From an uncultured Anaerolineae bacterium (GTDB lineage Bacteria > Chloroflexota > Anaerolineae > J036 > Brachytrichaceae): a DNA stretch of 64,000 nucleotides. Made by a program: the position numbers and the translations under genes. Location of the stretch: positions 1 to 64,000 of the forward strand of contig CALHLE010000008.1 of NCBI GenBank assembly GCA_938034415.1. Direction: 5' to 3'. Each line of letters begins with the position of its first letter. The stretch's first letter is position 1. Positions 55,882 through 64,000 of this stretch are shown here, piece after piece. The notes under the pieces were generated by a model that ran no database searches, was not told where the DNA came from, and worked only from the letters and a program-made list of their open reading frames with translations.

Positions 55882-56270
55882 AGATTTGCCGCGGCGCCCA
55901 ATACGCCGTTCACGAATCGTGAGCTTGTCTCGCTGCCGAATTCCTTTGCGACGTTCACCGCTTCGCTGATCGCCACCTGCACCGGCACCTTGCCTTCTCG
56001 CATCTCGTAAAGCGCAATGCGCAGGATGTTGCGGTCAATCGCCGAGAGTTGTTCGGCCGGGAATTTGGGGGCCAGCGCGTTGATGATCTGGTCAAGAGAC
56101 GTCGCCTCGCGCATCACGCCCTGCACCAGCTCGATGGCGTATTGGCGCACTGCCGCCGGCCATGCCACCTCTGCGAGGTGGCGATTCAGCACCTCATCGG
56201 CGGGGTGGTGCGCCGTGTCCGCTTCGTAAAGCGTCTGCAAGGCGAGCACGCGCGCGTCATGCCGTGACAT
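55878..56270 (-). CDS. nusB: Transcription antitermination factor NusB
   Basis: ARVLALQTLYEADTAHH; LDQIINALAPKFPAEQLSAIDRNILRIALYEM; ISEAVNVAKEFGSETSSRFVNGVLG. Confidence 0.95.
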   Translation of the reverse strand: MSRHDARVLALQTLYEADTAHHPADEVLNRHLAEVAWPAAVRQYAIELVQGVMREATSLDQIINALAPKFPAEQLSAIDRNILRIALYEMREGKVPVQVAISEAVNVAKEFGSETSSRFVNGVLGAAANL

Positions 56271-56571
56271 CCTCGAAATATACGTCCACTGCCGATACGC
56301 GCAGCCCGATGATCTCCTGAACCGCCTGTTGCACTTCCGACTGGATTGACCGGCCCAGCTCGATCAGCGAGACATCGTGCGCCGCGGTGAGATGCAGCTT
56401 CACGCGCACTTCGTCGCCGTCCATGCTGACCTCAACGCCTCTGTAACTGTCGCGGGGGCGTAGGGCGCGTGTGTGATCCACCAGCCCGCGCACGCCCGGC
56501 ATGGCGAGCACGGTGTTGCGCACGATGGTGCGCACGACGTCGGGCGAGATCGTTACCGAAGATTGGGCCAT
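56257..56571 (-). CDS. Asp23/Gls24-family protein
   Basis: VTISPDVVRTIVRNTVLAMPGVRGL...VKLHLTAAHDVSLIELGRSIQSEVQQAVQEIIGLRVSAVDVYFEDV. Confidence 0.9.
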   Translation of the reverse strand: MAQSSVTISPDVVRTIVRNTVLAMPGVRGLVDHTRALRPRDSYRGVEVSMDGDEVRVKLHLTAAHDVSLIELGRSIQSEVQQAVQEIIGLRVSAVDVYFEDVTA

Positions 56572-56575
56572 CGCA

Positions 56576-57325
56576 TCATTGCATGACCAGGCCGCCGTCC
56601 ACGCTCAAGACTGCGCCGGTGATGAAAGCGGCCTCGTCGCTGGCGAGGAATGATACCGCATAGGCGACTTCTTCGGGCGTGCCGAACCGGCCCAGCGGCG
56701 TGGCTTTGAGAATGGCTTGTTTTTGTTCCTCGGTGAGCGCCTCGGTAAGCGCAGTGGGGATGAAGCCCGGCGCTACCGCGTTCACGGTGATGTTGCGCGA
56801 GCCGAGTTCTTTGGCCAGCGACTTGGTGAAGCCGATCACTCCGGCCTTAGCTGCCGCGTAATTGGTCTGACCGCCTTGGCCGGCCAACCCAACGACCGAG
56901 CTAATGTTGATGATGCGCCCGCTGTGCGCGCGGATCATCGGCCGGATGGCCGCCTTGCAACAGTTGAACACGCTCTTCAGGTCGGCGCCGATCACCGCGT
57001 CCCAGTCTTCTTCGCTCATGGTCATGAGCAGCGTGTCGCGGGTGGTGCCGGCGTTGTTCACCAAGATGTCGAGCTTGCCGAATGCATCCAGCGCGGCTTT
57101 CACCAATGCGGTGGCCTCGTCCAGTCTGCTCACGTCGGCCTTGAAGGCGATGGCCGCGCCGCCGGCATCGGTGATGGCTTTGACCACGTCGCGCGCTGCG
57201 GCTTCGCTGGTGTTGTAGTTCACGACCACCGAGGCGCCGCGTCGGGCCAGTTCAATGGCAATCGCGCGCCCGATGCCGCGCGATGCGCCGGTAACGATGG
57301 CGGATTTGCTTTGCAGTTGTCCCAT
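56576..57325 (-). CDS. fabG: 3-oxoacyl-[ACP] reductase
   Basis: SAIVTGASRGIGRAIAIELARRGASVVVNYN; NNAGTTRDTLLMTMSEEDWD; YAAAKAGVIGFTKSLAKELGSRNITVNAVAPGFI. Confidence 0.96.
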   Translation of the reverse strand: MGQLQSKSAIVTGASRGIGRAIAIELARRGASVVVNYNTSEAAARDVVKAITDAGGAAIAFKADVSRLDEATALVKAALDAFGKLDILVNNAGTTRDTLLMTMSEEDWDAVIGADLKSVFNCCKAAIRPMIRAHSGRIINISSVVGLAGQGGQTNYAAAKAGVIGFTKSLAKELGSRNITVNAVAPGFIPTALTEALTEEQKQAILKATPLGRFGTPEEVAYAVSFLASDEAAFITGAVLSVDGGLVMQ

Positions 57326-57364
57326 GTCGTGCTTGTTTGTGTAGGCGCGCCTGTGCGCCGAGCG

Positions 57365-58267
57365 TCATCCGATGGCGCGCGTCTCTACATCTGTGACGAT
57401 GCGCCGGATCAGCCCGCACAAAACGTCTTTGGGGCCCAGCTCGACGAAATGCGTCACGCCCTGGTCGCGCATGAAGCGCACGCTCTCCACCCAGCGCACG
57501 GGCGCGGTGAGCTGTGCGGCCAGCTCGGCGCGGATGTCGTCGGGATGGGTGATCGGCTGCGCCGAGGTGTTGGCCACGACCGGCACGGCCGCCGGCGCGA
57601 TCGGCGTCGTCTCGACAAGTCGCGCGAACTCGTCAGCAATTTCGGCCATCAGCGGCGAGTGCGAGGCGACGCTGACGTTGAGCGGAATGACGCGTTTAGC
57701 CCCTTTGGCTTTGGCCAGGGCCGAAGCGGCTTCGACAGCCATTTTGCCGCCCGAGATAACAATTTGACCCGGCGCGTTGTCGTTTGCAACGACGACGCCC
57801 GGCGCGTGCTGCCGAGAGGCTTCGTGGCACGCTGCGCGCAGCGCGTCGGCGTCTAGGCCGATCACCGCCGCCATGCTGCCTGGGGCGCGCTCGCCCGCTT
57901 CCTTCATCAGCCGGCCACGCTCACGCGCCAGCTTCACGCCATCCTCGAAGGCTAACGCGCCCGCCGCGCACAACGCGCTCAGCTCGCCCAAGCTGTGGCC
58001 GGCGATAAAGGCCGGCGCTTCGATCTCGCCGGAAAGCCGCACCATCTCGTGCATTGCGATGCTGTGGGTCAAGATGGCGGGCTGGGTGTTGATCGTGTCG
58101 CTCAGTTCGGCTTCTGGCCCGTGCCAGCATAGGTGAGAAAGTGGGAAGCCCAGCACAGCGTCGGCGCGCGCAAAGATGCCTTTGACAATCGGCCGGTGCT
58201 GCGCCTGCTCCAGCCCCATCCCCACAAATTGCGACCCCTGGCCGGGAAAGACGTATGCGGTCGTCAC
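57365..58267 (-). CDS. fabD: Malonyl-CoA:ACP transacylase
   Basis: TTAYVFPGQGSQFVGMG; FIAGHSLGELSALCAAGAL; VSVASHSPLMAEIADEF. Confidence 0.96.
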   Translation of the reverse strand: MTTAYVFPGQGSQFVGMGLEQAQHRPIVKGIFARADAVLGFPLSHLCWHGPEAELSDTINTQPAILTHSIAMHEMVRLSGEIEAPAFIAGHSLGELSALCAAGALAFEDGVKLARERGRLMKEAGERAPGSMAAVIGLDADALRAACHEASRQHAPGVVVANDNAPGQIVISGGKMAVEAASALAKAKGAKRVIPLNVSVASHSPLMAEIADEFARLVETTPIAPAAVPVVANTSAQPITHPDDIRAELAAQLTAPVRWVESVRFMRDQGVTHFVELGPKDVLCGLIRRIVTDVETRAIG

Positions 58268-58297
58268 GTGTTCGACTGAAGGTGCTCCGGAGCGCGG

Positions 58298-58501
58298 TTA
58301 CTTCTTGTCGCCTTTGGCGTCGTCGCCGATGCGGACGACCATGCGGCCCTTGTAGTAGCCGCAGGATGGACACACGATGTGCGGTGGCTTCATCTCGCCG
58401 CAGTTGTCGCAGGCGATCAGTGGCACGGGTGTGAGATGGTCGTGTGCGCGTCGCCGATGCGTTCGGCCCCATGAGAACTTTCGCTTTGGTAGTGGACCCA
58501 T
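58298..58501 (-). CDS. rpmF: 50S ribosomal protein L32
   Basis: PLPKRKFSWGRTHRRRAHDHLTPVPLIACDNCGEMKPPHIVCPSCGYYKGR. Confidence 0.96.
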   Translation of the reverse strand: MGPLPKRKFSWGRTHRRRAHDHLTPVPLIACDNCGEMKPPHIVCPSCGYYKGRMVVRIGDDAKGDKK

Positions 58502-58674
58502 GTCTCAAAAAGCTCCTTCTACGTCGGACGGCGCGCCGAGCGGTGCGCGACAGCCGTCCGTTCTTCTGGTTACAAAGGCGCGTTATTCTAACCCACGTTG
58601 TCGGCGATTGCGGATGATCATCCCGGCGCAGGTTGCTCGCTTCTGGACTAGCCTGCTGGTCGGTTGCCTGTGAT

Positions 58675-59133
58675 TTATGAGGCGGTGGGAGTCGTGGGCG
58701 GGCTGTCTGCGGCGGTTGCGCTGGCTGCTGCTTCCGAGGGAGCGGCCTGCTGGACATTGGTCGCGGCCACATCCGGCGCGCGATCAGCTTGAGGGGCGGC
58801 TTGCCCGGCGCGCGCCGTCTCGAATGGGTCTTCGCCCCATACCTCGGCGAACATCAGCGATACGATGTCGCGGGCGAACATCATGAGATCGGCGCCGGCG
58901 GCGCGCCCCTGCGCTGAGTTCAGCGCGTAGTTCAGCGCGGCCATGTCGGCGAAATACACGTCGTGGATGAGGTAGTAGGGCGGCTCGCCGCGTGGCGCGC
59001 CCAGCGCGCGAGAGACCGACGTGCGCACAACGCCCGGCATGGCGGCGATCAGCGGCACGTGACGGTGCGCAAAGTGATCCTCGAAGGCTAAGATGTCCGC
59101 CGGCCGGCGAAAGAAAATGGTGAGCTTGACCAT
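58675..59133 (-). CDS. EthD-domain protein
   Basis: MVKLTIFFRRPADILAFEDHFAHRHVPLIAAMPGVVRTSVSRAL...YYLIHDVYFADMAALNYALNSAQGRAAGADLMMFA. Confidence 0.8.
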   Translation of the reverse strand: MVKLTIFFRRPADILAFEDHFAHRHVPLIAAMPGVVRTSVSRALGAPRGEPPYYLIHDVYFADMAALNYALNSAQGRAAGADLMMFARDIVSLMFAEVWGEDPFETARAGQAAPQADRAPDVAATNVQQAAPSEAAASATAADSPPTTPTAS

Positions 59134-59167
59134 GGCTGACGCTTAAGTGTAACCCCGAGCCGGCGCG

Positions 59168-60445
59168 CTACGACCATAGCCGATCCCACGATCGGTCGGC
59201 GTCCCAATAAGTGCTCGGCTCAAAGTAGCCGGCCGGATCTCCGGGCGTGAGATGCGCGCGGATCGCTTCCTCGTTCAGGTCAATGCCCAGGCCGGGGCCT
59301 TCCGGCACCGGGATGTAGCCGTCTTGAATGATCGGCTTGGGTATGCCGGTGACGAAGTCGTCCCAGTAGGGTAGGTCGGTGAAATGATGCTCGAGCGCAA
59401 TGAAGTTCTCGGTGGCGGCGGCGCTGTGTACGGCGGCGATGGTGGAAACCGGCGAGCCGGCCATGTGGATGGCCATGCTGATGCCGTATTCCTGCGCTAG
59501 GTCGCCGATCTTCTTCGTCTCCAGGATGCCGCCAGCCGTCGCCAGGTCAGGATGGCACACCGAGATCGCCTGCGCCTCGAACAATGGCTTGAAGTGGTCG
59601 TGCAGATAGATGTCCTCGCCGGTGCAGACGGGCGTCTTCAGGTGGGTGCGCAGCAGGCGCCACTGCTCGGTGAGCTGCCATGGCACCATGTCCTCCAGCC
59701 AGGCCAGGTTGAACGGCTCCAGCGCTTCGCCTAAACGCAGGCAATCCTCGACGCCGATGTGGCCGAAGTGATCCACCGCCAGCGGGATCTCGTAGCCGAT
59801 TACGCTGCGCACCTGCGCGACGTACTCGACGAGGATGCGGATGCCCTTGTCGGTCAGTCGGATATGGGTAAAGGGATGCATGACCGTGCGCGTATCCAAC
59901 ATGCCGGCCGGCGCACACAGCGCGCCGGGGATGTCGGCCAGCATTTCGATCCCTACATCCATCTTCAGGAAGGTGAAGCCCTTGTCTATACGGCCCTGTA
60001 GCTTCTTGCCCATCGCCTCGCCGGTCGGCTCGTTGGGCGTGTCGCAGTACATACGCACTTTGTCGCGGAACTTGCCGCCGGCCAACATGTAGCACGGCAC
60101 GCCGTAGGCCTTGCCGGCCAAGTCCATCAGCGCCATCTCGACGGCGCAGACGCCGCCGCCCTGGCGGGCATGCCCGCCGAACTGTTTGATCTTGCGGAAC
60201 AATTTGTCCACGTTGCATGGGTTCTCGCCGATCAACAGCCGCTTGAGCATCAGCGCGTAGTTCTTGCTGGCGCCGTCGCGCACTTCGCCGATGCCATAGA
60301 TGCCTTGATTGGTGTCAATGCGGATCAGCGGGCACATCCAGCCCGTCGGCGTGAGCTGCAGCGCCGCCGCGCGCACATCGGTGATTCTCAAGTCGCTCGG
60401 CCGCGAATAGGTGCGGACGTTGTCCTCAATTCGTTTGGATTCCAT
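59168..60445 (-). CDS. Enolase-superfamily (mandelate racemase / muconate lactonizing type) protein
   Basis: YGIGEVRDGASKNYALMLKRLLIGENP; FLKMDVGIEML; LAVDHFGHIGVEDCLRLGEALEPFNLAWLEDMVPW; TGEDIY. Confidence 0.9.
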   Translation of the reverse strand: MESKRIEDNVRTYSRPSDLRITDVRAAALQLTPTGWMCPLIRIDTNQGIYGIGEVRDGASKNYALMLKRLLIGENPCNVDKLFRKIKQFGGHARQGGGVCAVEMALMDLAGKAYGVPCYMLAGGKFRDKVRMYCDTPNEPTGEAMGKKLQGRIDKGFTFLKMDVGIEMLADIPGALCAPAGMLDTRTVMHPFTHIRLTDKGIRILVEYVAQVRSVIGYEIPLAVDHFGHIGVEDCLRLGEALEPFNLAWLEDMVPWQLTEQWRLLRTHLKTPVCTGEDIYLHDHFKPLFEAQAISVCHPDLATAGGILETKKIGDLAQEYGISMAIHMAGSPVSTIAAVHSAAATENFIALEHHFTDLPYWDDFVTGIPKPIIQDGYIPVPEGPGLGIDLNEEAIRAHLTPGDPAGYFEPSTYWDADRSWDRLWS

Positions 60446-60509
60446 GGTGAATCTGCTTTAAGGCTGAGTCTGGGTTACGGGCGGCGCGGCAGTGCGCACG
60501 CTGCGACCT

Positions 60510-61397
60510 TCATGCGTAGATCCACAAACCGTTCTGCTGAGTGCCGCAGAGGATCGTGCCGTCATCGCCGACCCACAGCGCCAGCGGGTCGCGCGGCATA
60601 CGGCCCTCGGTGCGCTCCCAAGTCTCGCCGAAGTCGGACGACAGCGCAACCACCATCGGCGTGGCAAGGGCGATCTTCGTCCCATCCGGCGATACGGCCA
60701 GCGCGCTGGTGGGGCCGGAACTGAACGCGCTGCGCTTGCTCCAGGTTGCGCCGCGGTTGGTCGAGTGATAGAGGCCGCGCGATTCGCTGCCTACGATCAG
60801 CGCGTTGCGTGCAAAGGCGATGCCGGCCAGCGGCAACGCTGCCGGCTCGATGGGCGATAGCCGCCAGGACTCGCCGCGGTTTGTGCTGTAGAACAGGCCG
60901 CCGACGACGGCGACGAAGAGCGTGCCGTCCACGGGGAACATCGGCGAGAGCGCGATCGCCGTCACTTCGTGATCCGGTAGGCCGAAGTTGCGATAAACCC
61001 ACGACCGGCCGCCATCGGTGGATCGCAGCACGCCGTGCGCTGTGGTCGCTGCGAAGGCGACGCCATCGTGGTCGAAGGCCGGCGAGGCGACGATGAACGC
61101 GATTTGCGCTGGCTCGGGCAACGCGCCGGCCGTCCAGCTTGCGCCGCCGTCGCCGGAATAGGCGATGCCGTCGTTGGCACCTACCAGGATTAGGCCGGCT
61201 TCGGGCCAAGCGCTGCCGCACGCGGCGACGGCGGTCAGCGATATGTGCTTCAGCGGCTCGGCGATCGGCTCGCACGCTTCGCCGCCGGCGTAGCGCCACA
61301 AGCCCTCGTTTGTGCCGAGCAGCCAGGCTGGCGAACCACCCTGCTGTGCGATTGCAAAAATCGTCTTAGGACTTGTTAAGTTTCGCCATCTTCGCAT
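60510..61397 (-). CDS. BNR/YCF48-like beta-propeller (sialidase-fold) protein
   Basis: Repeated GVLRSTDGGRSWVYRNFG / GLFYSTNRGESWRLSPI / GLYHSTNRGATWSKRSA Asp-box-like motifs. Confidence 0.82.
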   Translation of the reverse strand: MRRWRNLTSPKTIFAIAQQGGSPAWLLGTNEGLWRYAGGEACEPIAEPLKHISLTAVAACGSAWPEAGLILVGANDGIAYSGDGGASWTAGALPEPAQIAFIVASPAFDHDGVAFAATTAHGVLRSTDGGRSWVYRNFGLPDHEVTAIALSPMFPVDGTLFVAVVGGLFYSTNRGESWRLSPIEPAALPLAGIAFARNALIVGSESRGLYHSTNRGATWSKRSAFSSGPTSALAVSPDGTKIALATPMVVALSSDFGETWERTEGRMPRDPLALWVGDDGTILCGTQQNGLWIYA

Positions 61398-61611
61398 AAA
61401 CTAACCCGGAACTAGATGCACTTGCCTGGCGTCTATATCGCGAGCCGAGTTAATGAGTCGGAGGCTGACCGGCAAGCGTCGGTCGGGATGGATGCACACA
61501 GTGCATCGCGCATGCGCGTTGAGCGGCCTCCTACGTCGTCAAGGGTGATTTACGCGGAGCGCGTGTGCTCCGCAAGTTGAGTTGAGTTGAATAGACGCGC
61601 GAGCGAGAGGG

Positions 61612-63297
61612 ATGCGCATGAGAGTGTTCAAGCGGTATGGTTGTCGAAATGTCGTCGGCATCGTCGTAGGGACTATTCTAGCCTCGCTGCTCGCAGCGTG
61701 CCAGTCGCCGTTCCCGCCGACGCCGCCCGCGCCGACGGCGACACCGGCCAAGCCGCTGCCGTTCATCACCGTTGTCCCTAAACGGGTCACAGCCGGCGAA
61801 GTGGTGAATATTGTTGGTTCGGATTGGGACGCAGGCGAGGAGATCACCCTGGGGCTGGTCTCCACCGTGCCCACGACGGGCACCGGCTCGATCGTCCTCG
61901 CCGTGCTCCGCGCCGATCCGAATGGCCGATTCGAGCTGGCTACGACAATTCCCGCGCAGACCCCGTCGGGCGTTTGGCAGGTGTACGCGCAAACTCGCAC
62001 CGTCGGCCGCTTTGCCACGGATACGCTGACCGTGCTGGTTCCTACGGTAACGCCCGCGCCGCCCACGCAGACGCCTGCGCCGACGCAGACGCCGACGCGC
62101 GCTGCGCCCACGCGCCCGCCGCAGCGTCCGACTCGGACGCCGGCACCGCCCACGCCGGCGCCGACCACGATCGTCCTGCCCCCATTCACCGAATGGCGTG
62201 GCGAGTATTACGCGAACCCGAACCTGTCCGGCCCGCCCGTCATCATTCGCAACGATGCGGTGATTGATTTCAACTGGGGCTACGGTTCGCCCGACTCGCG
62301 CATCCCGACCGACAACTTCTCGGCCCGCTGGACGCGCACGCTGGAGTTCGCGCCGGGCACCTACCGATTCACCTTCCGCGTGGATGATGGCGTGCGCATG
62401 TGGCTGGATAACGTGTTGATGCTAGATGATTGGCGTGAGGGCGCGGCGCGCGATGTCTCGACCGACGTGACGCTAGGCGCGCGCCCATATTCCTTCCGCA
62501 TCGAGTACTTCGAGCGTTCCGGCGTTGCGTCCATTCGCTTTAGCATCTTCCAGTTGCCGCTGGCTACCCCATCGCCGTCTCCGACCCGCACGCCGACGCC
62601 TGTTCCGGCATCGCCCACACCGACGGCCACTCCGGCGCCACCCACGCCGACGCCTGTTCCGCCGACGGCGACCGCGACACCCATCCCAACGCAAATTCCG
62701 CCGCTGCCCACCGCCACGCCGATCCCGCTGCCGACGTTGACGGCCACGCCGATCCCGCTGCCGACGCCGACCAGCACGTTCACGCCGACGCCGCGACCAA
62801 CGGCGACGTTCACGCCGCAACCTACCGACACGCCGGAGCCGACGAGCACGCCTGCGCCGTCGCCGACGAGCACGTTCACGCCGGCGCCGCAACCAACGGC
62901 GACGTTCACGCCACAACCTACCGACACGCCTGAGCCGACCAGCACGCCGACGGAAGAACCGGCGACGCCCACCCCGACGCCTACATCTACGTCCACGCCC
63001 ACGCCTACGCCGACGTTGACCGCGACGCCGTCGCCGACGGCGACGGCTGTGTTGAGCCAGAGCGTGCAACTGCAGGTGACGGGCGAGCGTTGGCCACCAA
63101 ATGCGCGCATCTCGATCAGCCTGAGCGAGGAGCCGGACGGCTCGGACGCGACGTTGCTCGGCCGCATACGCGCCAATCGCAGTGGGCGCTTCACCTTCAC
63201 CTATGAGTTGGACGAAGCGCCGGCTGTGCCGCTCTACGTGGTGGTGGAATACCGGACTACCATTCGCGTCGTGGTGCCGGTTCAGGGCGCGCCGTAG
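61612..63297 (+). CDS. PA14-domain lipoprotein with long Thr/Pro repeat linker
   Basis: Lipobox [10 protein letters not shown]14-like [85 protein letters not shown]-rich stretch. Confidence 0.85.
   Translation: MRMRVFKRYGCRNVVGIVVGTILASLLAACQSPFPPTPPAPTATPAKPLPFITVVPKRVTAGEVVNIVGSDWDAGEEITLGLVSTVPTTGTGSIVLAVLRADPNGRFELATTIPAQTPSGVWQVYAQTRTVGRFATDTLTVLVPTVTPAPPTQTPAPTQTPTRAAPTRPPQRPTRTPAPPTPAPTTIVLPPFTEWRGEYYANPNLSGPPVIIRNDAVIDFNWGYGSPDSRIPTDNFSARWTRTLEFAPGTYRFTFRVDDGVRMWLDNVLMLDDWREGAARDVSTDVTLGARPYSFRIEYFERSGVASIRFSIFQLPLATPSPSPTRTPTPVPASPTPTATPAPPTPTPVPPTATATPIPTQIPPLPTATPIPLPTLTATPIPLPTPTSTFTPTPRPTATFTPQPTDTPEPTSTPAPSPTSTFTPAPQPTATFTPQPTDTPEPTSTPTEEPATPTPTPTSTSTPTPTPTLTATPSPTATAVLSQSVQLQVTGERWPPNARISISLSEEPDGSDATLLGRIRANRSGRFTFTYELDEAPAVPLYVVVEYRTTIRVVVPVQGAP
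62773..62964 (+). repeat. Two tandem 96-bp coding repeats (32-aa STFTP...TSTP units)
   Basis: AGCACGTTCACGCC... begins at 62773 and again at 62869 (96 bp apart), encoding [32 protein letters not shown] / [33 protein letters not shown]. Confidence 0.8.
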
Positions 63298-63320
63298 CAA
63301 TCTCCCTCGGAGCAACGCAC

Positions 63321-64000
63321 ATGCCCAAAGTAGACTTCTCGCCTGCGCGAGATGGCTTTCTGTTCGGGAACTATTTTGTCAATCAGATCGCCGACATTCC
63401 CGGCATCGGCAAATTGCAATCGGCCGGCCGGTGCGGCGGTATGTCGTACTGCGCGCTCGATCACTATGCGGCTCGGCGGCCGCTGCCGAGGTTCAAGCCG
63501 AGCGACTTCGGCGATAGAGGCGTGCCCCCCGATGGTCATCCGCTGGCCGATTACATCTACCAGCGCCAGCTTGACAGCTTCCTCACCCTCAGTGCGATCA
63601 AGTTCATCACATGGACCCTCGCGCCGGACGCGGGCAACTTCTTTATGCGCGGGGTGACGGATCGCACCAAAAACGAAGAGTTTAAGAAGCTGCGCGAGGC
63701 GATAGACCGCGGCGCGCCGGTGCCCCTGGGCCTCGTCGTTGCGCGCAATCTGAACGACCTAGGGCGCAACCATCAAGTGGTCGCCTACGGCTATGACCTC
63801 GACGCGAAAACGCAGCACATGACGGTTTACATCTATGACGTGAATTGGCCGGGACTGGAGATTACGCTCTCTTCGGGCAGAAACGACGCCGGCTGGTTCG
63901 AGTCAAGCCCAGGCAAGGAGCAGTGGCGCGGCTGGTTTGTGCAGGACTACGCGCCGCGCCGGCCGCCCCCCAATCTAGACAAACCCCTGCTCGAAGGAGC
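63321..64000 (+). CDS. Hypothetical protein with papain/C39-like Cys-His-Asp pattern, partial (C-terminus beyond window)
   Basis: Manual translation is open from ATG 63321 to the window end: MPKVDFSPARDGFLFGNYFVNQIADIPGIGKLQSAGRCGGMSYCALDHY...GRNHQVVAYGYDLD...VYIYDVNWPG...; absent from the track because no stop lies in the window. Confidence 0.8.
   Translation, partial: MPKVDFSPARDGFLFGNYFVNQIADIPGIGKLQSAGRCGGMSYCALDHYAARRPLPRFKPSDFGDRGVPPDGHPLADYIYQRQLDSFLTLSAIKFITWTLAPDAGNFFMRGVTDRTKNEEFKKLREAIDRGAPVPLGLVVARNLNDLGRNHQVVAYGYDLDAKTQHMTVYIYDVNWPGLEITLSSGRNDAGWFESSPGKEQWRGWFVQDYAPRRPPPNLDKPLLEG

Noticed and set aside
62560-63060. Possible CRISPR-like or satellite array
   Set aside because: Repeats are in-frame coding Thr/Pro linker units without constant-length unique spacers.
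62361-63315. Gly/Val-rich and Arg-rich minus-strand ORFs (279 and 280 aa)
   Set aside because: Complement of the Thr/Pro repeat; the GVGVGV and RRRRGR patterns are direct consequences of the repeat on the other strand.

Overview
A 64 kb GC-rich bacterial chromosomal window. Gene content and order look like Chloroflexota (inference only; there is no marker rRNA). Most of it is ordinary, tightly packed core metabolism: uppP; a Rieske / cytochrome b / diheme cytochrome c module; a UbiD-family decarboxylase; rpsB-tsf-pyrH-frr-uppS-cdsA; a response regulator; citrate synthase; an RsuA-type pseudouridine synthase; a sugar-nucleotide epimerase; two polar amino-acid ABC importers; a HerA-like ATPase with a small partner; metH; a dGTPase-like HD hydrolase; dnaK; pyk; Mrp; a PSP1 protein; a PIG-L deacetylase; three tandem glycosidase-like surface proteins; a solitary DNA methyltransferase; and rpmF-fabD-fabG-asp23-nusB-tatA/B-tatC. 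Two ORFs run off the window edges and are absent from the ORF track: an exported protein (complement 1..1398) and a Cys/His/Asp hydrolase-like protein (63321..64000). Leads most worth following: (1) an 11-bp-phased TGTCCT repeat array with a -10-like element upstream of the left-edge exported protein; (2) a PHP + AlbA_2/Schlafen-like + Q/P-rich linker fusion protein; (3) a HerA-like ATPase whose partner appears to carry a second HAS-barrel-like domain; (4) a glycosidase triplet in which the first member appears to have lost catalytic residues; (5) decayed genes (DinB, a CoA-binding protein, an MFS-like fragment). No CRISPR array, rRNA, tRNA or transposase was recognised. All assignments are by eye from the sequence and supplied translations; no searches were run.
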